From Pseudomonadota bacterium (lineage in GTDB: Bacteria; Pseudomonadota; Alphaproteobacteria; Rhizobiales; Devosiaceae), in contig JAEYYP010000380.1 in the NCBI GenBank assembly GCA_023428425.1, positions 1-10,801 on the forward strand: 10,801 nucleotides of DNA, in the 5' to 3' direction. The notes beneath the pieces are model-generated. The model made no database searches and was not told where the DNA came from. It worked only from the letters and a program-made list of their open reading frames with translations. Shown here piece after piece: positions 1 to 7,202 of this stretch (position 1 is its first letter; every line of letters begins with the position of its first letter). A program made the translations under genes and the position numbers.

Positions 1-9
1 CATGGCGGC

Positions 10-2118
10 ATGGCGCGCCCTACCGTCCTTGATCCGCTCTTCCGGTCGCTCCACTCCATCAAGGGAGTGGGGCCGCAACTCAGCGCCCTGCTGACGCGCT
101 TCTTCGGCGCACCCGAGGGGCAGGAAGCGGTGGCGCTTGACCTCTTGATGCACATGCCGACCGGCGTGGTCGACCGCCGGCGCATGGATGGCATCGCCAA
201 TGCCGTCCACAACAACATCGCCACGCTGAAACTGCACATCGACCGCCACCAGCCACCGCCGCGCGGGCGCCCGAGCGTGCCGCACCGCGTCTTCGCGCAT
301 GACGAGACCGGCGAGATCCAGCTCGTCTATTTCCGCGCCCAGGGCGGCTGGGTTGAGAAGCTGCTGCCCGTCGGCGAGACGCGGTACGTCTCGGGCACCA
401 TCGGCTTCTTCAACGGCGAGAAGCAGATCACGCACCCCGACTACGTGGTTGAGGCCGACAAGTTTGACGATATGCCGCTAGTCGAACCGGTCTACCCCCT
501 GACGCAGGGACTGAGTTCGCGCGCCCTGACCAAGCTCACGCGCCAGGTCCTGGGTACCCTGCCCGAGTTGCCGGAATGGGGCATGGCCGAGACGCTGGCG
601 CACCACAAGTGGCCGAGCTTCTTCAAGGCGATGCACCTCGCGCATGAGCCCGAGACGCCCGACGATGCGCAGCTCTGGTCGCCGGCGCGCATGCGCCTCG
701 CCTATGACGAGTACCTGGCCGGGCAACTGGCGCTGCTCATCGTCCGCTCGCAGCTAGTGGCGCCGCGCGGCATTGCCCGGAGCTTCACCGGTGAGATCAC
801 CGCTGCGGTCACGGCCGCCCTGCCCTACACCCTCACTGAGGGCCAGCGCCTGGCGGTCGAGGATATTCGGCGCGACCTGGCGGCCGACGAACGCATGTCC
901 CGGCTGGTGCAGGGCGATGTCGGCGCCGGCAAGACCGTAGTGGCCCTGATGGCAATGGCTGCCGTCGCCGAGAGCGGAGCCCAGTCGGCCCTGATGGCGC
1001 CGACCGAGCTGCTCGCGACCCAGCATTTCCGGTCGCTGGCGCCCATCTGCGTCAAGGCCGGCATCGGCATCGAGCTGCTCACCGGCAAGATGCCGGCCGG
1101 CGACCGTCGCGCCGCGCTCGAACGGCTCAGGACCGGCGAGAGCACCATCGCCGTGGGTACGCACGCGCTGTTCCAGGGCGGAGTCGAGTTCCACAATCTG
1201 GGGCTCACCGTGGTCGACGAGCAGCACCGCTTCGGCGTCCACCAGCGGCTGGCGCTTTCCGAAAAGGGCCAGCACGCCGACCTGCTCGTCATGACCGCCA
1301 CGCCGATCCCCCGCACGCTGGTCCTCACCCATTTCGGCGATATGGCGGTGTCGATCCTGCGCGAGAAGCCGCGCGGCCGGCAGCCGATCGACACCGCAGT
1401 GCTTTCCGTTGGCGAGTACGACCGGGTGGTCCACCGGCTGCAGACCCGGATCGCCGAGGGTGCGCAGGCCTTCTGGGTCTGTCCGCTGGTAGAGGAAAGC
1501 GAGAACCTGGAACTGGCGGCGGCGGAGGACCGGTTCGCCGAACTGAAGAAGGCATTCGGCGACCAGGTGGTGCTGGTACACGGCAAGATGTCTGCCTCGG
1601 CGAAGGCCGAGGCTATGGAGCGGTTCAGCCGAAACGACGCGAAGATCCTCGTGGCCACCACGGTGATCGAAGTCGGCGTGGACGTGCCCAACGCTACCAT
1701 CATGATCATCGAGCATGCCGAGCGCTTCGGGCTGGCCCAGTTGCACCAACTGCGCGGCCGCGTTGGTCGCGGTTCACAGCGTTCCGCCTGCCTGCTGCTC
1801 TACAAGGAGCCCCTGTCGGAGACGGCGAAGGCGCGGCTGGACACGATCAAGCGGACCGAGGATGGCTTCGAGATTGCCGAAAAGGATCTCGAGCTGCGCG
1901 GCCAGGGCGACCTGCTCGGTACCCGTCAGTCCGGCATGCCCGGCTATCATCTCGCCGTGCCCGATGTGCACCGCCATCTGCTCGAATGGGCGCATGCCGA
2001 CGCCAAGGCCGCCTTGACGCGCAACCCTGGACTGACGGGCGCCGACGGGGAGGCCCTGCGCACCCTGCTCTACCTGTTCCGGAAAGACCTGGCGCTACCG
2101 CTCATCCGGGCCGGCTGA
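10..2118 (+). CDS. recG: ATP-dependent DNA helicase RecG
   Basis: RecG is a monomeric superfamily 2 translocase that reverses stalled replication forks and branch-migrates Holliday junctions and R-loops. The 702-residue length is normal for the family. The N-terminal wedge (OB-fold) domain lies around residues 65-160. The helicase motifs are all present: Walker A GDVGAGKT at 302-309, the DEQH box at 403-406, TATPIPRT at 429-436, and motif VI QLRGRVGRG at 580-588 with its arginine finger. The RecG-specific TRG region follows, with TRQSG at 638-642. The frame is open to the left edge of the window, so the ATG at 10 is the first visible start; the true start and its ribosome binding site may lie outside. 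It converges with glmS, a neighbourhood common in rhizobia and relatives. Identity is very secure; only the start is uncertain. Confidence 0.97.
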   Translation: MARPTVLDPLFRSLHSIKGVGPQLSALLTRFFGAPEGQEAVALDLLMHMPTGVVDRRRMDGIANAVHNNIATLKLHIDRHQPPPRGRPSVPHRVFAHDETGEIQLVYFRAQGGWVEKLLPVGETRYVSGTIGFFNGEKQITHPDYVVEADKFDDMPLVEPVYPLTQGLSSRALTKLTRQVLGTLPELPEWGMAETLAHHKWPSFFKAMHLAHEPETPDDAQLWSPARMRLAYDEYLAGQLALLIVRSQLVAPRGIARSFTGEITAAVTAALPYTLTEGQRLAVEDIRRDLAADERMSRLVQGDVGAGKTVVALMAMAAVAESGAQSALMAPTELLATQHFRSLAPICVKAGIGIELLTGKMPAGDRRAALERLRTGESTIAVGTHALFQGGVEFHNLGLTVVDEQHRFGVHQRLALSEKGQHADLLVMTATPIPRTLVLTHFGDMAVSILREKPRGRQPIDTAVLSVGEYDRVVHRLQTRIAEGAQAFWVCPLVEESENLELAAAEDRFAELKKAFGDQVVLVHGKMSASAKAEAMERFSRNDAKILVATTVIEVGVDVPNATIMIIEHAERFGLAQLHQLRGRVGRGSQRSACLLLYKEPLSETAKARLDTIKRTEDGFEIAEKDLELRGQGDLLGTRQSGMPGYHLAVPDVHRHLLEWAHADAKAALTRNPGLTGADGEALRTLLYLFRKDLALPLIRAG

Positions 2119-2192
2119 GTTATCCTCGCTCGCCGCCACAATGGTACTGTGCATCGGTGAGGCGACAGCGCATCGAAAAACGAGGTTTCCAA

Positions 2193-2294
2193 ATGTTCAT
2201 TTACACTGAACCCCCGCATTTCCCGGCAGATTCCACGTCCGAAAGGCGTTCAGAATCCGTTCAACTTCATGGCGAGATTGCTACTCGACTGTGA
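2193..2294 (+). CDS. Possible 33-residue peptide between recG and glmS
   Basis: This short open frame begins at an ATG preceded by CGAGG eight bases upstream, which is an acceptable ribosome binding site. It ends at a TGA 14 bases inside the 3' end of the opposing glmS. The peptide starts MFIYTEPPHFPADS and is polar, with no membrane segment or signal peptide. The sequence here is visibly less GC-rich than the flanking genes. I do not recognise it. The rest of the 162-base recG-glmS gap shows no convincing terminator: stems there are 5 bp or less. It could easily be chance; only conservation of the frame in relatives would support it. Confidence 0.22.
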   Translation: MFIYTEPPHFPADSTSERRSESVQLHGEIATRL

Positions 2295-4107
2295 CACTCT
2301 TCGCCAGGTTGCGCGGCTGGTCGACGTCCGTCCCCATGAAGGTCGCCGTGTGGTAGGCAAGCAGTTGCACCGGTATCGTCGCCAGGATCGGCGCGACGAA
2401 GGGCGAGACCTTCGGCAGCACGATGATCTCGGCAACGCCGTGTCCGACGGTAGCCACACCCTCCTCGTCGGTGATCAGGATGATCTTGCCACCCCGGGCC
2501 GCAACCTCCTGCATATTCGAGAGCGTCTTCTCCATCAGGTCGTCCGAGGGGGCGACAACGATAACCGGCATCTGTTCGTCGACCAGCGCGATGGGTCCGT
2601 GCTTCAGCTCACCTGCCGCGTAACCTTCTGCGTGTATGTAGCTGATTTCCTTGAGTTTCAGGGCGCCTTCCATGGCGATGGGGAACATCTGCCCGCGGCC
2701 GAGGTAAAGCACGTCCTTGGCCTTGCTGAGCCCCTTGGAGATGCGCTCGATATCCGCTTCGGTGGAAAGCGCCGTAGAAATCGCGGAGGGCAGTTCCACC
2801 AGCGCCCGCACCAGTTCCGCCTCCTGGCCCTCCGCCAGCGTGCCGCGGGCGACCGCGGCGGCAACCGCCAGCGAGGCGAGCGCGGTCAGCTGGGCAGTGA
2901 AGGCCTTGGTCGACGCCACCCCGATTTCCGGTCCGCACAGCGTGGGAAACACCACCTGGCTCTCCCGCGCGATGGTGGATTCCGGGGAGTTCAGGAGCGC
3001 GGTTATATACTGCCCCTCCCTGGCGCAGTAGCGCAGCGCGGCCAGGGTGTCGGCGGTCTCGCCCGACTGCGAGATGAACAGGCTTGCCCCGCCCGGCGCC
3101 AGCGGCGGCTCGCGGTAGCGGAACTCGCTCGCCACGTCGACATCCACCGGCAGGCGCGCGTAGCGCTCGAACCAGTACTTGGCGACGAGCCCGGCGAAAT
3201 ACGCGGTACCGCAGGCCGAAATCGTGAGGCGCGTCAGCGACTTGAAGTCGAACGGCAGCGTCTCGCGCAGCGCCACTTTCTCGGCTCCCATGTCCACGTA
3301 GTGGCTCAGGGTGTGCGAGACGGTCTCGGGCTGCTCGTAAATCTCCTTGGCCATGAAGTGCCGGTGGTTGCCCTTGTCGACCAGCAGCGCCGAGGCATTG
3401 GAGACCAGCATCTCGCGCTTCACGATGGCGTCCTCGCCATCGCGGATCGTGACGCCGCTCTTGGTCATCACCGCCCAGTCGCCATCCAGCAAGTAGCTCA
3501 GGCGGCTGGTGAAGGGCGCCAGCGCCATGGCGTCCGACCCGACGTACATCTCCGTCGCGCCGTAGCCGATGGCGAGCGGAGCGCCCCGTCGGGCGGCGAT
3601 GAGCATCGCGTCCTGGCCCTTGAACATCAGCGCCAGGGCAAAAGCACCGCGCAGGGTCTTGAGCGTACGGGCGACCGCCATCTCGGGATCGAGCCCTCGA
3701 TCGAGCTCGCGGGTAACCCAAAGGGCCACTGACTCGGTGTCGGTCTGCGTCTTGGGGAGGTAGCCATCCTTGGCAAGGTCTTCCAGCAACTCGCGAAAAT
3801 TCTCGATAATGCCGTTATGGACCACCGCGACCTTATCGGTCGCGTGCGGGTGGGCGTTGCCTTCAGTAGGCGCCCCATGTGTAGCCCAGCGCGTGTGCCC
3901 GATGCCGATATTGCCGGCGAGCGGCTCGAAATCGAGCTTGGCCTTGAGGTTGCCGAGCTTGCCTTCAGCGCGTCGGCGGCTGATCTGACCACCTTCGAGC
4001 GTCGCCACGCCGGCGCTGTCATAGCCTCGATACTCGAGGCGCTTCAGGGCGTCGACGAGGCGGGGCGCGACGGGTTCCGTGCCAATGATTCCGACGATAC
4101 CGCACAT
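2281..4107 (-). CDS. glmS: Glutamine-fructose-6-phosphate aminotransferase (isomerizing)
   Basis: GlmS makes glucosamine-6-phosphate from fructose-6-phosphate and glutamine, the committing step to UDP-GlcNAc. After Met removal the nucleophile is Cys2 (MCGIVGIIG). The class II glutaminase domain (about 1-240) carries HTRWATHG at 71-78, N98-G99 and D123. Two SIS sugar-isomerase domains follow, at about 288-420 (SACGT 297-301, SQSGET 346-351) and 455-590. The second includes KLKEISY with E487 and ELKHGP with H503. The C-terminus KSVTVE carries the conserved lysine K603 that contacts the sugar. The 608-residue length matches E. coli GlmS. The ATG is preceded by AGGAGG seven bases away. The gene is downstream of glmU in the same operon, an 11-base gap apart. 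No glmS ribozyme-like leader fits in this gap. Confidence 0.98.
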   Translation of the reverse strand: MCGIVGIIGTEPVAPRLVDALKRLEYRGYDSAGVATLEGGQISRRRAEGKLGNLKAKLDFEPLAGNIGIGHTRWATHGAPTEGNAHPHATDKVAVVHNGIIENFRELLEDLAKDGYLPKTQTDTESVALWVTRELDRGLDPEMAVARTLKTLRGAFALALMFKGQDAMLIAARRGAPLAIGYGATEMYVGSDAMALAPFTSRLSYLLDGDWAVMTKSGVTIRDGEDAIVKREMLVSNASALLVDKGNHRHFMAKEIYEQPETVSHTLSHYVDMGAEKVALRETLPFDFKSLTRLTISACGTAYFAGLVAKYWFERYARLPVDVDVASEFRYREPPLAPGGASLFISQSGETADTLAALRYCAREGQYITALLNSPESTIARESQVVFPTLCGPEIGVASTKAFTAQLTALASLAVAAAVARGTLAEGQEAELVRALVELPSAISTALSTEADIERISKGLSKAKDVLYLGRGQMFPIAMEGALKLKEISYIHAEGYAAGELKHGPIALVDEQMPVIVVAPSDDLMEKTLSNMQEVAARGGKIILITDEEGVATVGHGVAEIIVLPKVSPFVAPILATIPVQLLAYHTATFMGTDVDQPRNLAKSVTVE

Positions 4108-4114
4108 ATCGAGG

Positions 4115-4120
4115 CCTCCT
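4115..4120 (-). promoter_or_regulatory. glmS ribosome binding site overlapping the glmU stop
   Basis: Read on the minus strand, AGGAGG lies seven bases before the glmS ATG. The glmU stop TAG (4119-4121) shares bases with it. This fits cotranscription and probable translational coupling of glmU and glmS. Confidence 0.8.
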
Positions 4121-5474
4121 ACTTTGCCGCCTTGGCACGTTTGATGGCTTCGGCCCGGGCGCGCAGTTTCGGCGCGTAGCCGGCCTTGTTGTCCTGGCGC
4201 GAGCGGGCGATGGCCATGGCCTCGGGCTCGACGTCCTTGTTGATGGTGCTGCCTGACGCCGTATAGGCGCGATCACCGACCGTCACCGGGGCGACCAGCG
4301 AGGTATGGGAGCCGATGAACACGTCCTCGCCGATGATCGTCTTGGACTTGTTCACCCCGTCGTAGTTCGAGGTGATCGTGCCGGCGCCGATATTCGTCCG
4401 GGCCCCCACTTCAGCATCGCCGAGATAGCTCAGGTGACCAGCCTTCACCCCGTCGCCGAGCTTCGACTTCTTGACCTCGACGAAGTTCCCCAGATGCACG
4501 TTCCTGCCCAGTTCCGCGCCACCCCGGATGCGGGCGAAGGGGCCGAGGGTCGCGCCCTCGCCGATCACCACATCCTCGATGTCGCAGAAGGCACGGATCT
4601 CGACGCCGTCCCCGATCTTCACACCGGGGCCGAAGACGACATTGGGGAAGATGGTGACGTCGCGGCCGATCTCGGTGTCATAAGAGAAATACACGGTTGA
4701 GGGATCGCGTAGGGTCACACCGGCCCGCATGAAGTCGTCGCGGCGGAGTTCCTGAAACTGCGCTTCGGCCTGCGCCAGTTTGCGGCGGTCGTCGACGCCG
4801 ATCACCTCGTTGGCGTCAGCCTCGACGAACTCAACCCGCCGACCATCGCCGTTCGCCAGTTCCACTGCGTCGGTGAGGTAAAACTCGCCCTTGAGGTTGG
4901 CATTTCCGATGCGGTCGATGACGGATCGCAGGGTGTCGGCGCGAAAACCCATGATGCCGGAGTTGCACAGTCCGATCTGGCGCTCTTCGTCGGTGGCATC
5001 CTTGTGCTCGCGGATTGCGACGAGGCGCCCGTTCTCGGTCAACAGGCGGCCGTAGCCGGTGGTATCGAGCGGGCGAAAGCCGACCACGACCATGTCGGCG
5101 CCTGCATCGAGTCGGTCGGCGATGCCGGCCAGCGTGGCCTTGGAAACCAGTGGCGTGTCTGCATAGAGCACCACAACATGCCCTGCAGCATCCTTGTAGA
5201 CCGCTTCGGCCTGGCGGACGGCGTGCCCGGTGCCCTTACGCTCATGCTGGGTTGAAAACTTCGCTTGAGGGGCGAGTGACGCGACCATCTTCTCGACTGC
5301 TTCGTGGCCGGGGCCGATGACCACGGCCAGCGAGGTACTCCCGGCTGCAACGGCTGTGCGCACCGCGTGCCCCACCATCGGAAGGCCACCGACTTCGTGG
5401 AGGACCTTCGGGAGTGCCGATCGCATCCGGGTACCCTCGCCTGCGGCGAGGATGATCGACAGCAGTTCAGTCAT
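4119..5474 (-). CDS. glmU: Bifunctional UDP-GlcNAc pyrophosphorylase / GlcN-1-P acetyltransferase
   Basis: GlmU catalyses the last two steps to UDP-GlcNAc: acetylation of glucosamine-1-phosphate, then uridylyl transfer. The N-terminal pyrophosphorylase domain (about 1-235) has the nucleotide-binding signature LAAGEGTRMRS at 9-19, K23, QH at 76-77, GTGHA at 81-85 and the metal ligand D106. The C-terminal part (about 255-451) is a left-handed parallel beta-helix of hexapeptide repeats. It carries H347 in KAGHLSYLGD, the position of the catalytic base, and NYDG at 370-373. The 451-residue length is typical. The ATG start has only a weak ribosome binding site (CGGGG about 10 bases upstream), but MTELLSIILAAG is the usual family N-terminus. 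It is first in the operon with glmS, so the product of GlmS (after GlmM, not in the window) feeds this enzyme. Confidence 0.98.
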   Translation of the reverse strand: MTELLSIILAAGEGTRMRSALPKVLHEVGGLPMVGHAVRTAVAAGSTSLAVVIGPGHEAVEKMVASLAPQAKFSTQHERKGTGHAVRQAEAVYKDAAGHVVVLYADTPLVSKATLAGIADRLDAGADMVVVGFRPLDTTGYGRLLTENGRLVAIREHKDATDEERQIGLCNSGIMGFRADTLRSVIDRIGNANLKGEFYLTDAVELANGDGRRVEFVEADANEVIGVDDRRKLAQAEAQFQELRRDDFMRAGVTLRDPSTVYFSYDTEIGRDVTIFPNVVFGPGVKIGDGVEIRAFCDIEDVVIGEGATLGPFARIRGGAELGRNVHLGNFVEVKKSKLGDGVKAGHLSYLGDAEVGARTNIGAGTITSNYDGVNKSKTIIGEDVFIGSHTSLVAPVTVGDRAYTASGSTINKDVEPEAMAIARSRQDNKAGYAPKLRARAEAIKRAKAAK

Positions 5475-5600
5475 TTCTGTTCGCCCCGTTCGGGATCGCG
5501 GTTTCCCCCGCGTTTATGGCACCAAGATGTTGGGAATCCGATAACGCGGTTAGCCAGTGGTAAACTGCCCCTGCCGATTCGTGGGCGAGGAGACCCGTAA
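5475..5600. other. Divergent intergenic region glmU / SPOR-like gene
   Basis: These 126 bases must hold the leftward promoter of the glmU-glmS operon and the rightward promoter of the SPOR-like gene. I see no convincing -35/-10 pair on either strand; candidates such as TTGGGA and TAAACT on the plus strand are 25 bases apart. A short inverted repeat CGCGG-N6-CCGCG (5497-5512) would fall in the glmU leader. On the plus strand GAGGAG (5587-5592) is a good ribosome binding site for the GTG at 5601. Confidence 0.5.
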
Positions 5601-6386
5601 GTGAAGGCCGCCGACCAGTTCCGCTCTTCCGACGTCACCAGATGGGGCATCACCGCCCTGGTCGTATGGGGTATCGCGGTGCTCGGCGCGAACCTGAGTG
5701 GCCTCGTGCCGCCGGCCATCCTGGCCTCCTTGCACGCCTCACGGGTGGAAGGCGCCACCATCGGCCAGCTGCGCGCTCAGGTGGTCGCCTTGCAGTCCGA
5801 ATCCGCCCGGGCCAAGCGAGAGGCGACCGAGCTGTTGGCGCGTTTCAACATGAACGAGGATTCGACGACGCTGGTCACCAAGCGGGTCGGCGCGCTTGAA
5901 GCCAGCATCCCCAGGCTGGTCGAGCAGCAACTGGCGACCGCCAGCCTGCAGCGCCTGGACCCCACCCCTACGGGATCGATCGACAAACCGATCACGTTCG
6001 AGGTGGATGGCGGGACAGTAGAAGTTCGGCAGGTTCCATTCGTGCCGGGATCGCCTGAGGTCAAGTTCAGGGCGGTACCTCTCGCGGCGGCGATGCCCGA
6101 TGAACTGATCCCCAGCGGTTCGGCAATGGGCGTAGGCTTGGGCTTCCCGGTAAAGGTCGAGGATGCCGACCCAGCCTGGCAGGCGATGCTTGCGGACGCA
6201 GGTACCATACTCATGGGCCTCAAGCCGGTGCTTGCCGAGGCGGACGGCACGACCAACAAGCTGATCGTGGCCGGCCCGATTACCGACAAGGCATCTGCGC
6301 TCGATCTGTGCAAGCGGCTCGACCAGCAGGGCATTCCCTGTCAGGCTCTGCCATACGCTGGTGATCCGTTGCCGCTGATGAACTGA
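5601..6386 (+). CDS. Membrane-anchored coiled-coil protein with SPOR-like C-terminus
   Basis: The 261-residue product starts at GTG, with GAGGAG eight bases upstream. The N-terminus has one hydrophobic segment at about 15-40 after a short basic/polar start, which suggests a single inner-membrane anchor with the rest in the periplasm. Residues about 50-110 are charged and heptad-like, probably a coiled coil. A Pro/Gly-rich linker follows to about 190. The last 70 residues (LIVAGPITDKASALDLCKRL and onward, with IPCQALPY) look like the second half of a SPOR fold, in which a conserved V-GP-x(5)-A pattern precedes a helix. SPOR domains bind denuded glycan strands of septal peptidoglycan. The match is by eye and distant, so a cell-envelope role is an inference. 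It lies back-to-back with the glmU-glmS operon, which makes peptidoglycan precursor, but the promoters are separate. Confidence 0.85.
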   Translation: MKAADQFRSSDVTRWGITALVVWGIAVLGANLSGLVPPAILASLHASRVEGATIGQLRAQVVALQSESARAKREATELLARFNMNEDSTTLVTKRVGALEASIPRLVEQQLATASLQRLDPTPTGSIDKPITFEVDGGTVEVRQVPFVPGSPEVKFRAVPLAAAMPDELIPSGSAMGVGLGFPVKVEDADPAWQAMLADAGTILMGLKPVLAEADGTTNKLIVAGPITDKASALDLCKRLDQQGIPCQALPYAGDPLPLMN

Positions 6387-6413
6387 TCGGCGCAAAGGGG
6401 TCGGCGATTGCGA

Positions 6414-6441
6414 TTGACAGGCGGGGCACAATCCCTATGTT
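6414..6441 (+). promoter_or_regulatory. Sigma70-type promoter of tRNA-Lys
   Basis: A perfect -35 TTGACA (6414-6419) is followed after 16 bases by TATGTT (6436-6441), four of six matches to the -10 consensus. This predicts transcription starting near 6448, about 32 bases before the mature tRNA. The spacing is one base short of optimum. It is the best promoter match I found in the window. Confidence 0.65.
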
Positions 6442-6479
6442 CCGCGCCGTTCCACCAGGGTCGCCGAGCGGCCCGCCGG

Positions 6480-6554
6480 GCGCCCGTAGCTCAGTGGTAG
6501 AGCATCCGACTTTTAATCGGATGGTCGATGGTTCGAATCCATCCGGGCGTACCA
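6480..6554 (+). tRNA. tRNA-Lys (anticodon TTT)
   Basis: A full cloverleaf can be drawn. The acceptor stem is 6480-6486 with 6544-6550. The D arm has GCTC/GAGC and the AGTGGTA loop. The anticodon stem is TCCGA/TCGGA, with loop CTTTTAA giving anticodon TTT. The T arm is GATGG-TTCGAAT-CCATC. The discriminator is A at 6551 and CCA is encoded (6552-6554). It reads AAA and AAG. The first acceptor pair is G-U (6480/6550) rather than Watson-Crick, and a short GC-rich stem (6471-6481) abuts the 5' end. No classical terminator follows in the 64 bases before the next gene, so read-through is possible. Confidence 0.95.
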
Positions 6555-6618
6555 CTCTGGAACCGTTCTCCCCGCAGCAGCGCTTGTTCCACCGGAGTTC
6601 AGCCATGCAGGGGTCGCC

Positions 6619-7044
6619 ATGAGCATTTTCGACAGGTTCTCGAACGCAATCTCCGTCGGCTCAGGAAAGGCGGTGACGTTTGTTGCGGCCTGCGCGCTGA
6701 TCTTGGTCTGGGCGGTTTCGGGGCCTTTGTTCGGGTTTTCCGAAACGTGGCAGCTGGTCGTGAACACCGCGACGACCATCATCACCTTCCTCATGGTGTT
6801 CGTGCTGCAGCACACGCAGAACCGAGATGGCGAGGCCGTGCAGGCAAAGCTCGACGAACTGATCCTCCACATGAAGCATGCCGATAACCGCCTCATCGGC
6901 GCTGAACGCCTGGATGTAAAGGAATTGCACAAGCTGCGGGAATTGATTGCAGCGCAGGTCGAGCGCGGCCAGCGGAAGCTCGAGGAGATCGACGCCACAT
7001 CAGCGAGGCTTAAGCGTCACTCGTCGGTCAGCCGCCCGGAATAA
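6619..7044 (+). CDS. Low-affinity iron permease family membrane protein
   Basis: The 141-residue product matches the small bacterial members of the low-affinity iron permease family (related to the N-terminal part of fungal Fet4). The signature block is clear: WAVSGPLFGFSETWQLVVNT at about 31-50, then TTIITFLMVFVLQHTQNRD at about 52-70, then VQAKLDELI. Two transmembrane helices are predicted at about 18-38 and 47-65. A cytosolic amphipathic helical tail (about 70-141) is rich in Lys, Glu and Arg. AGGGG lies five bases before the ATG. Iron transport is known for the yeast protein; for these short two-helix bacterial proteins, function is inferred from family only. It sits between tRNA-Lys and the mini-membrane-protein cluster, 72 bases from the latter. 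Confidence 0.9.
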   Translation: MSIFDRFSNAISVGSGKAVTFVAACALILVWAVSGPLFGFSETWQLVVNTATTIITFLMVFVLQHTQNRDGEAVQAKLDELILHMKHADNRLIGAERLDVKELHKLRELIAAQVERGQRKLEEIDATSARLKRHSSVSRPE

Positions 7045-7075
7045 GTACCCTCCCGGCGCAACCATTTGGGTGCAG

Positions 7076-7115
7076 CGACACTTCTTTGTGAACCAAACGC
7101 GTCAAAGGAGTGTCG
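7076..7115 (+). promoter_or_regulatory. Hairpin sequestering the ribosome binding site of the 24-residue peptide
   Basis: CGACACTTCTTTG (7076-7088) pairs with CAAAGGAGTGTCG (7103-7115): 12 Watson-Crick pairs and one T-G pair, around a 14-base loop. The right arm contains the whole ribosome binding site AAGGAG (7105-7110), and the stem ends one base before the ATG at 7117. The strand opposite AAGGAG is the pyrimidine run CTTCTT. This layout resembles ribosome-binding-site-masking elements such as RNA thermometers or protein-controlled leaders. It could also act at the DNA level as an operator. The pairing is read directly; the regulatory role is an inference. Confidence 0.6.
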
Positions 7116-7116
7116 A

Positions 7117-7191
7117 ATGAACGGCATCATTTATCTCGTCGGCCTGGTTGTAGTGATCCTGGCTGTCCTTTCCTTCTTCGGTCTGCGTTGA
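7117..7191 (+). CDS. 24-residue single-span membrane peptide
   Basis: The ATG follows AAGGAG by six bases, an excellent match. The peptide begins MNGIIYLVGLVVVIL and ends SFFGLR: one uninterrupted hydrophobic helix of about 18-20 residues with a C-terminal arginine, the layout of a tiny single-pass inner-membrane protein. Its TGA overlaps the GAGGT ribosome binding site of the next gene, so it may also act as a translated leader controlling that gene. Similar mini-proteins of the form MN-x-YLIGxVVVIL-x(2)-L-x-FxGLR are, from memory, common and unnamed in Hyphomicrobiales. Function is unknown. Standard gene callers with a 30-residue cutoff will miss it. Confidence 0.75.
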   Translation: MNGIIYLVGLVVVILAVLSFFGLR

Positions 7192-7202
7192 GGTCGCCTG
7201 TC

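Noticed and set aside
1..3. CAT at the left edge as the start of a divergent gene such as sdhE
   Set aside because: A gene divergent from recG is known in some relatives, but only three bases would be in the window and the frame cannot be tested.
754..1749. Long leftward open frames inside recG (754-1749, 825-1709)
   Set aside because: They are antisense to a gene with complete helicase motifs. High GC content leaves long shadow frames, and the products are Arg-rich without recognisable domains.
2269..3732. 487-codon rightward frame across glmS, and other frames opposite glmS and glmU
   Set aside because: Shadow of glmS, whose reading frame carries every catalytic residue. The opposite product has no family features or ribosome binding site.
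5481..5494. CCCG-TT-CGGG hairpin over the glmU ribosome binding site
   Set aside because: The two-base loop is too tight for a stable RNA hairpin and the stem is only 4 bp.
6558..6591. TGGAAC/GTTCCA inverted repeat after tRNA-Lys as a terminator
   Set aside because: Only 6 bp with a 22-base loop and no T-run; GGAAC also does not have the partner needed for a stress-sigma (EcfG-type) promoter at the right spacing.
7045..7116. EcfG-type stress promoter (GGAAC-N16-17-CGTT) for the mini-membrane-protein operon
   Set aside because: No GGAAC with a correctly spaced CGTT was found. GGAAT at the end of the previous gene is followed by CAACC, which does not fit.
7110..7202. Upstream in-frame extension of the 300-residue protein to 7110
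   Set aside because: It would overlap the mini-peptide gene in another frame, has no ribosome binding site of its own, and adds an Arg/Pro/Cys-rich leader unlike the family N-terminus.
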